A stretch of DNA of 64,000 nucleotides from Acidimicrobiia bacterium (GTDB lineage Bacteria > Actinomycetota > Acidimicrobiia > IMCC26256 > JAOSJM01): assembly GCA_027494165.1 (NCBI GenBank), contig JAOSJM010000005.1, forward strand, positions 1,364,001-1,428,000. Direction: 5' to 3'. Each line of letters opens with the position of its first letter. Within the stretch, counting starts at the first letter, position 1. A program made the position numbers and the translations under genes. Below are positions 58,961-64,000 of the stretch, one piece after another. Under the pieces are notes generated by a model. That model did no database searches. It was not told where the DNA came from and saw only the letters and a list, made by a program, of their open reading frames with translations.

Positions 58961-59528
58961 CTACTCGATCAACGATCGCAGGTCGGACGGAAGGACGTAC
59001 TCCAGTCCGTGTTCCGCCGCCCGGTCGCTGAGTGATTGGGCCACGGCGGCGCGTACCTCCGACGGGAGGCTTTCGAGCTCCTCCAGAAATCGGGCCACGC
59101 CCAACTCGCAGTAGGACGCAGGGAAGATCTTGGTGGTGAAGGAGGGGTGGGGGAGGGCCTGGGCCCCCTTCCTCGCTAGGTATAGGTTCTGAGTCACCGT
59201 GCTGGGTGGGCTGATCCAGGAAGGGAACGAACCGACCCGCATACGGCGGGCGGGTCGCCCCTCTTCCTCCCGACCCCCCCCACCAGGGAGGTTCTTGAGG
59301 GGTGGCCCTCCCCCCCGCCCCACGGCTATAGATCGCTCCTCCCGGTCCTAGGAACACCATGTCCCATCGGAGGTTGCGGCCGTTGATGACCCTTCGTTCG
59401 CTCCCTTGCCAAGCGTCACCGACGATCTGAAGCAGCCCAGCTTCCAACTTCCGCTGCGTCAGGTAGCCGGTGATGACGACCGGCGCGTGGATTCCCGCCG
59501 GAGCACCGTCAACCTCGCCGCCCGTCAT
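58961..59528 (-). pseudogene. Uncharacterised protein, possibly nuclease-like, frameshifted
   Basis: The ATG start gives AGIHAPVVITGYLTQRKLEA, GLLQIVGDAWQGSERRVING and RNLRWDMVFLGPGGAIYSRG. After a damaged C/G-rich middle (long C runs at 59220-59320) the end reads PSFTTKIFPASYCELGVARF, LEELESLPSEVRAAVAQSL and EHGLEYVLPSDLRSLIE. Conserved-looking at both ends, so probably one real gene of about 190 codons. A nuclease role is only a guess from the Asp in RWDMVF and the context. Convergent with the zinc-ribbon gene. Confidence 0.45.
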
Positions 59529-59683
59529 GGTCCTCAGTCTGCCTGGCCCACCTCATGCACTCCGCGAGAACTCCGCGAGAGCACTGGTACGGGGCGGTAC
59601 GCGGCGATACGCCGGATCACCAGAAGTACGCCGTGACCAGGGCGTCCGCGCTCTGACCAGCACCGACGCCGACCGCCTGGGCT

Positions 59684-59731
59684 GCTTTGCGAAGCAGGGG
59701 GTCGTGGGTTCGAGTTCCATCGTCTCCACCG
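59684..59731 (+). other. 3' fragment of a tRNA, candidate attachment site (attR)
   Basis: The sequence runs from an anticodon-stem-like GCTTTGCGAAGC through a variable loop to the T arm (GTGGG-TTCGAGT-TCCAT) and the acceptor 3' strand CGTCTCC-A-CC. No matching 5' strand (GGAGACG) or D arm precedes it, so it is not a whole tRNA. Tyrosine integrases commonly leave such a 3' copy at the far end of an element. Confidence 0.6.
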
Positions 59732-59953
59732 CACCGCCGCGCCGACGGGGGAATCGCGATGCCGGCGAGGCCCGGTTCACCGCGCCTCACCGCCGTGGGG
59801 TAGGTGGGGCTGCCGGTCCAGCTCGCGCCGACGGGAGGCGGCGCTCGGCCCGGGCCTTGATCCCGAGCATCTGCCTGGGCATGAAGCAGAAGTCGCCGAC
59901 GTCGAAGGCCGTCGCGAACAGGCGGTGCCTCGGCATGAGTGGCCCGTCCCCCG

Positions 59954-60006
59954 GGGTTGGCGCGGTTCCGGGGTCCACGGCCCCGATTCCGCGCCGACCC
60001 GGCGGG
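59954..60006 (+). repeat. Diverged copy of the palindromic repeat family
   Basis: Same layout as the copies at 62097 and 62240: GTTGGCGCGGTTCCGGGGTC, then the complementary half ending CGCCGACCCGGCGGGG. Differs at several positions but keeps the dyad. Confidence 0.6.
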
Positions 60007-60037
60007 GAGTCAGGGGACGAGGGGAGGGGTTCGCGGG

Positions 60038-60460
60038 TCAGGGCTCCTGCTCGAGGGCGGCCTCGTCCATCCACATGACCTCCCAGAGGTGGCCGTCGAG
60101 GTCCTGGAAGCTCCGGCCGTACATGAAGCCCTGGTCCACCGGCTCGTTGGCCGGCGAGGCCCCGGCGGCCAGGGCCTCGTCGACGAGCTCGTCGACCTGG
60201 GCCCGGCCCCCCGCCGACAGGGCGAGGATGGCCTCCGTGTGCGTCGTCGCGTCGCAGACGTCCTTCGTCGTGAAGGTCTTGAAGAAGTCCTCGACGAGGA
60301 GCATGACGTACGCCTGGTCGCTGAGGATCATGCAGGTCGCGTTCTCGTCGGTGAACCGCGGGTCGAACGCGAAGCCGAGCCGGGTGAAGAAGTCCACGGA
60401 CTTGTCGAGGTCCCGGACGGGGAGGTTCACGAAGAGCATGCGGGGCTGGGCGACGGTCAT
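60038..60460 (-). CDS. VOC (glyoxalase/bleomycin-resistance) superfamily protein
   Basis: 140 residues. Two beta-alpha-beta-beta-beta repeats: MLFVNLPVRDLDKSVDFFTR to MLLVEDFF, and QVDELVDEALAAGASPANEP to FQDLDGHLWEVMWMD. Metal-ligand positions are poorly kept in the first repeat. GGAGGAACC precedes the ATG. Divergent from the ECF sigma gene; VOC-sigma neighbours are common in actinobacteria. Confidence 0.85.
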   Translation of the reverse strand: MTVAQPRMLFVNLPVRDLDKSVDFFTRLGFAFDPRFTDENATCMILSDQAYVMLLVEDFFKTFTTKDVCDATTHTEAILALSAGGRAQVDELVDEALAAGASPANEPVDQGFMYGRSFQDLDGHLWEVMWMDEAALEQEP

Positions 60461-60600
60461 GGTTCCTCCTCGGGTCGTTCGTCAGGAGGTGGACGTCGCA
60501 GGGGGCGCGAAGTCATCGGTGCGCCGCCGGGTCGACGCGGGGCTTTCGGGCCCCTGACGTCCGGGACCTCGACCTCCGTCGGAGGACCCCTCGCCGTACC

Positions 60601-61572
60601 ATGCGGGCAGTGACGTTGAGCTCGCACGCCGCCGCACCGGAGGAGCTCGAGCGGTACCGCCGCGAGCTGACCGGCTACTGCTACCGGATGCTCGGGTCGG
60701 GCTTCGAGGCCGACGACGCCGTACAGGAGACCATGCTGCGGGCGTGGCGGGCCGCCGACGGGTTCGAGGGCCGCTCGAGCGTGCGGTCGTGGGTGTTCCG
60801 CATCGCCACGAACGTGTGCCTGGACATGCTGCGGGGGCGGAGGCGGCGGGCCCGGCCCATGGAGCTCGGACCGTCCTCGCCGCCCGAAGAGTCACTCCTC
60901 GGGCCGATGCTCCCCGAGCGCGCCTGGATCTCGCCCGTCGTCGACGGACGCGTCGTGCCCGAGGACGGCGACCCGGCGGCGATCGCGGTGTCGCGCGAGA
61001 GCATCCGGCTGGCCTTCGTCACCGCGCTGTCGCACCTCCCGGCCCGGCAACGGGCCGCGCTGATCCTCCACGAGGTGCTGCGCTGGCCGGCGACCGAGGT
61101 CGCCGACCTGCTCGGGACGAGTGTGGCGGCGGTCAACAGCGCCGTGCAGCGGGCCCGGGCCACCCTCGCGGCGCTTCCGGACGAGGCGCGCCCGCGGGTT
61201 GTGGGCGCCGACCAGCGCGAGCTCCTGGCCCGGTACGTGGACGCGTTCGAGCGCTACGACGTGGCGACGCTGGTGACGCTCCTCCACGACGACGCGGTCC
61301 AGTCGATGCCGCCCTACGCGATGTGGATCCGGGGATCGACCGAGATCGGGCGCTGGCTGCTCGGTCCGGGCCGCGGATGTCGGGGCTCCCGGCTGCTGCC
61401 GACGGCGGCCAACGGGAGCGCGGCCTTCGGTCAGTACCGCCCGGACCCGGCGGGCGGTCACCGACCATGGGCGCTGCAGGTCCTCGAGGTGTCCGGCGAC
61501 CGGATCTCGGAGTTCCACGCCTTCCTCGACACGGACCTGTTCGCCGCCTTCGGCCTCCCACCCCGTCTGTAG
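60601..61572 (+). CDS. ECF sigma factor with C-terminal SnoaL-like domain
   Basis: 323 residues. Region 2: RRELTGYCYRMLGSGFEADD and FRIATNVCLDMLRGRRRRAR. Region 4: LPARQRAALILHEVLRWPAT and EVADLLGTSVAAVNSAVQRA. The C-terminal third (ELLARYVDAFERYDVATLV, MPPYAMWIRGSTEIGRWLLG) is a SnoaL/NTF2-like domain, as in sigma factors that regulate themselves through it. The ATG at 60601 is immediately followed by an alternative GTG at 60610. Confidence 0.92.
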   Translation: MRAVTLSSHAAAPEELERYRRELTGYCYRMLGSGFEADDAVQETMLRAWRAADGFEGRSSVRSWVFRIATNVCLDMLRGRRRRARPMELGPSSPPEESLLGPMLPERAWISPVVDGRVVPEDGDPAAIAVSRESIRLAFVTALSHLPARQRAALILHEVLRWPATEVADLLGTSVAAVNSAVQRARATLAALPDEARPRVVGADQRELLARYVDAFERYDVATLVTLLHDDAVQSMPPYAMWIRGSTEIGRWLLGPGRGCRGSRLLPTAANGSAAFGQYRPDPAGGHRPWALQVLEVSGDRISEFHAFLDTDLFAAFGLPPRL

Positions 61573-61747
61573 CCGCGGCGGGGCCCGGGCGCACCGGTCC
61601 TCGGTGCGGTCCACGGCCCTGGAACCTTGTGGGCTGGACGAGTGGACCGGGCGGGCTGCCGCGCCGCGCCGGCTCGGCCGGGGACAATGGTCCGCGGGAA
61701 GATCCTTTCCCGAGGGGCCCCTCGGCGGCGACGAGACGGAGGGCACG

Positions 61748-62050
61748 ATGACGGAACCCACCACGCCCGACGACGAGGCCATGGAGCGGGCCCAGAAGCG
61801 AGTCAAGGCGGTCAAGGACTTCTGGAGCTTCCTCGGCATCTACCTCCTGGTGAACGCCATCGTCATCACCGTGAACCTGCTCACGAGCAGCGACGCGCTG
61901 TGGTTCTACTGGGTGAGCCTGGGGATGGGGATCCCGCTCGTGATCACCGCCGTGAACGCGCTGATGGCGAGCTGGGGGCGGGCGAGCACGTGGGAGGAGC
62001 GGAAGCTCCGCCAGTACTACGAGCAGGAGCGCCGCCGGAGCTCGCCATGA
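61748..62050 (+). CDS. 2TM domain protein
   Basis: 100 residues: AQKRVKAVKDFWSFLGIYLL, then VNAIVITVNLLTS (first helix), FYWVSLGMGIPLVITAVNAL (second helix), and a basic end WEERKLRQYYEQERRR. Matches the small 2TM family, sometimes attached to signalling proteins; function here unknown. Confidence 0.85.
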   Translation: MTEPTTPDDEAMERAQKRVKAVKDFWSFLGIYLLVNAIVITVNLLTSSDALWFYWVSLGMGIPLVITAVNALMASWGRASTWEERKLRQYYEQERRRSSP

Positions 62051-62096
62051 CCGGGATCCGCGCCCTCGCCGGCGAGGACGGCCGGTGACGGTCACT

Positions 62097-62150
62097 CGGT
62101 TGGAGCGGAAACGGGGTCCAGAGCCCCGAAAGCGCGCCAACCCGGCGGGA
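62097..62150. repeat. Palindromic repeat, copy A
   Basis: An imperfect dyad: CGGTTGGAGCGGAAACGGGG, a short loop, then CCCCGAAAGCGCGCCAACCCG. Nearly identical to copy B (62240-62293), one mismatch in the first 52 bases. REP-like intergenic element. Confidence 0.75.
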
Positions 62151-62186
62151 GGGAGGGCCGCCGCGGCGAGAGAGGGGGGGGGCCGC

Positions 62187-62249
62187 TGATGGCCGCCCGG
62201 TTGGATCTGATGGCCGCCCGGTTGGATCTGATGGCCGCTCGGTTGGAGC
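62187..62249. repeat. 21-bp tandem repeat, three units
   Basis: Units at 62187-62207, 62208-62228 (identical) and 62229-62249 (diverged, merging into palindromic copy B). Unit TGATGGCCGCCCGGTTGGATC contains the first bases of the palindromic repeat, suggesting expansion from its edge. With copies A and B this fills the 62051-62406 gap; no gene is seen there. Confidence 0.85.
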
Positions 62250-62293
62250 GGAAACGGGGTCCACAGCCCCGAAAGCGCGCCAACCCGGCGGCA
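62240..62293. repeat. Palindromic repeat, copy B
   Basis: Same 52-base dyad as copy A, one base different (AGAGCC versus ACAGCC in the loop). Confidence 0.75.
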
Positions 62294-62366
62294 GGGAATG
62301 GGGGCCGACCCGGCCAGGGGGAGAGGGGGGACTTGGCCGCATCGGCGGGGGCGGCGAGCAGGTCGG

Positions 62367-62372
62367 TAGCAT
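62367..62372 (+). promoter_or_regulatory. -10 box TAGCAT before the LLM oxidoreductase gene
   Basis: TAGCAT lies 34 bases before the GTG at 62407, with GGAGCGGAGGG between as ribosome site. Confidence 0.35.
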
Positions 62373-62406
62373 CCGAGACCCGGCCCGAGGAGCGGAGGGC
62401 AGCCCG

Positions 62407-63305
62407 GTGCGCATCTGGATCTACGGCGGCGACGTGGTCGGGCGCGGCATCGACGAGGTCGTCGAGGCGGCGAGGACCGCCGAGGAGCAGGGCTTCCACG
62501 GCTTCGCGCTCCCCCAGATCTTCGGGCTCGACGCCATCACGACCCTCGCGCTCGTCGGCCGGGAGGTCCCGAGGATCGAGCTCGTCACCTCGGTGGTCCC
62601 CGTCTACACCCACCACCCCGTCGCCCTGGCCCAGGCCGCGCGCACCGCCCAGGCCGCCTCGGGCGGCCGGTTCGTCCTCGGACTCGGGCTCTCGCACCCG
62701 TGGGTCATCGAGAACGTCCTCGGCCTCTCCTTCGAGCAGCCCGTGCGGTACCTGCGCGAGCACCTGTCGGTCCTGCTCCCGCTCGTCCGCGAGGGGAGCG
62801 TCGAGTTCCGGGGGGAGACGGTGGCGGCCCAGGCCACGGTGGACGTGCCGGGGTCGACGCCCTGCCCGGTCCTCGTCGCCGCGCTCGGCCCCCGCATGCT
62901 CGCCCTCACCGGCGAGATGGCCGACGGCACCGTCACCTGGATGACCGGCCCGCGCACGCTCGAGTCCCACACCGTCCCCGCCATCACCGCGTCGGCCGAG
63001 CGGGCCGGCCGGCCCGCGCCCCGGGTCGCGGCGGGCTTCCCGGTCTGCGTCAGCGACGACCCCGACGCCGCCCGTGACCGGGCCGCCCGCATCTACCGGG
63101 CCTACGGGGCCCTCCCCTCCTACCGGGCCATGCTCGACCGGGAGGGCGTCGAGGGCCCGGGCGACGTGGCCGTCGTCGGCGACGAGGCCGAGGTCGAGCG
63201 CCAGATCCGCCACCTGGCCGACGTCGGGGTCACCGACTTCGCCGCCGCCGAGTACGGGCGTCCCGAGGAGCGTGCCCGCACGCGAGCGTTGCTGCGCTCC
63301 CTCCT

Positions 63306-63309
<4 letters not shown>
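62407..63309 (+). CDS. LLM-class F420-dependent oxidoreductase
   Basis: 300 residues, luciferase-like barrel: [39 protein letters not shown] (conserved HP), [20 protein letters not shown] and [20 protein letters not shown]. The family uses F420 (or FMN) to reduce diverse substrates and is abundant in actinobacteria. GTG start; the stop overlaps the bipA start. Confidence 0.9.

Positions 63310-64000
<691 letters not shown>

Larger units (their letters stand above)
45100..59731. mobile_element. Decayed integrative and conjugative element / genomic island
   Basis: Bounded on the left by a truncated integrase and on the right by a 3' tRNA fragment. Contents: relaxase-helicase, plasmid-type small genes, sigma-like and ImmA/IrrE-like remnants, and a defence-like block. 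Base composition looks less GC-biased and codon use less extreme than in the flanks, and nearly every gene is broken. Exact borders and target duplication are not visible. Confidence 0.75.
59529..60037. other. Right edge of the element and junction to chromosome
   Basis: 509 bases without a gene. It contains the 3' tRNA fragment (59684-59731) and one copy of the palindromic repeat (59954-60006). Short open frames over the tRNA piece are spurious. Confidence 0.6.

Noticed and set aside
59684..59731. Complete tRNA or tmRNA gene
   Set aside because: T arm and acceptor 3' strand only; no D arm or matching 5' acceptor strand upstream.
59553..59780. Reverse open frame over the tRNA fragment
   Set aside because: Typical spurious frame created by tRNA 3' sequence.

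Overview
The window is a high-GC actinobacterial chromosome segment around the replication origin. Gene content and order fit the class Acidimicrobiia or a near relative, by inference: the murJ-sigM-like-trxB-trxA-cwlM-parB-parA-rsmG-jag-yidC-yidD-rnpA-rpmH-dnaA-dnaN-recF-dciA-gyrB-gyrA-DUF3566-tRNA-Ile order matches the block known from Mycobacterium, and the lineage-typical families DUF6049, DUF5318, CwlM and an F420-type LLM oxidoreductase are present. GTG and TTG starts, 4-base GTGA/ATGA stop-start overlaps and TANNNT -10 boxes placed directly before start codons recur throughout. Layout: 1-3.9 kb holds the reversed rpsF-ssb-rpsR-rplI-dnaB cluster, with an intein inside DnaB that runs off the left edge. 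4-15 kb mixes metabolic and housekeeping genes (DUF192, panB, DUF5318, DUF885 peptidase, methyltransferase, amidohydrolase, pcnA, nfeD-SPFH, pilT, HDAC-like deacetylase). 15-26 kb is a forward cell-envelope control locus (GNAT, DUF6049, MurJ, DegV, Ser/Thr kinase, sigma/anti-sigma, thioredoxin pair, CwlM-like protein). 26-32 kb is the reversed parB-parA-rsmG-jag-yidC-yidD-rnpA-rpmH cluster with parS-like sites. 32-42 kb is dnaA-oriC-dnaN-recF-dciA-gyrB-gyrA-DUF3566-tRNA-Ile. 42-45 kb holds small and membrane proteins. About 45.1-59.7 kb is a decayed integrative element: truncated tyrosine integrase, wrecked MobF relaxase-helicase, small plasmid-type genes, sigma-like and ImmA/IrrE-like remnants, then a defence-like block (HEAT-repeat protein, XRE regulator, DNA methylase, TIR-like effector, zinc-ribbon protein, a possible nuclease), ending at a 3' tRNA fragment that looks like an attachment site. 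60-64 kb returns to ordinary chromosome (VOC protein, ECF sigma factor, 2TM protein, LLM oxidoreductase, BipA/TypA GTPase running off the right edge) with palindromic repeats. Strand switches at dnaA, as expected at a bidirectional origin. How the genes work together: the left and central clusters supply the replisome (DnaB, SSB, DnaA, DnaN, RecF, DciA, gyrase), origin segregation (ParAB-parS), ribosomal proteins with the YidC insertion pathway, and control of peptidoglycan precursor export (MurJ, kinase, CwlM). A data-quality pattern overlies this: at least 15 single-base frameshifts in otherwise intact chromosomal genes (gyrA twice, recF, parA, murJ, pilT, DUF6049 and others) lie almost all in runs of 4-7 G or C, so they are most likely sequencing or assembly errors. 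Breaks inside the 45-59 kb island are denser and often outside such runs, suggesting real decay there.
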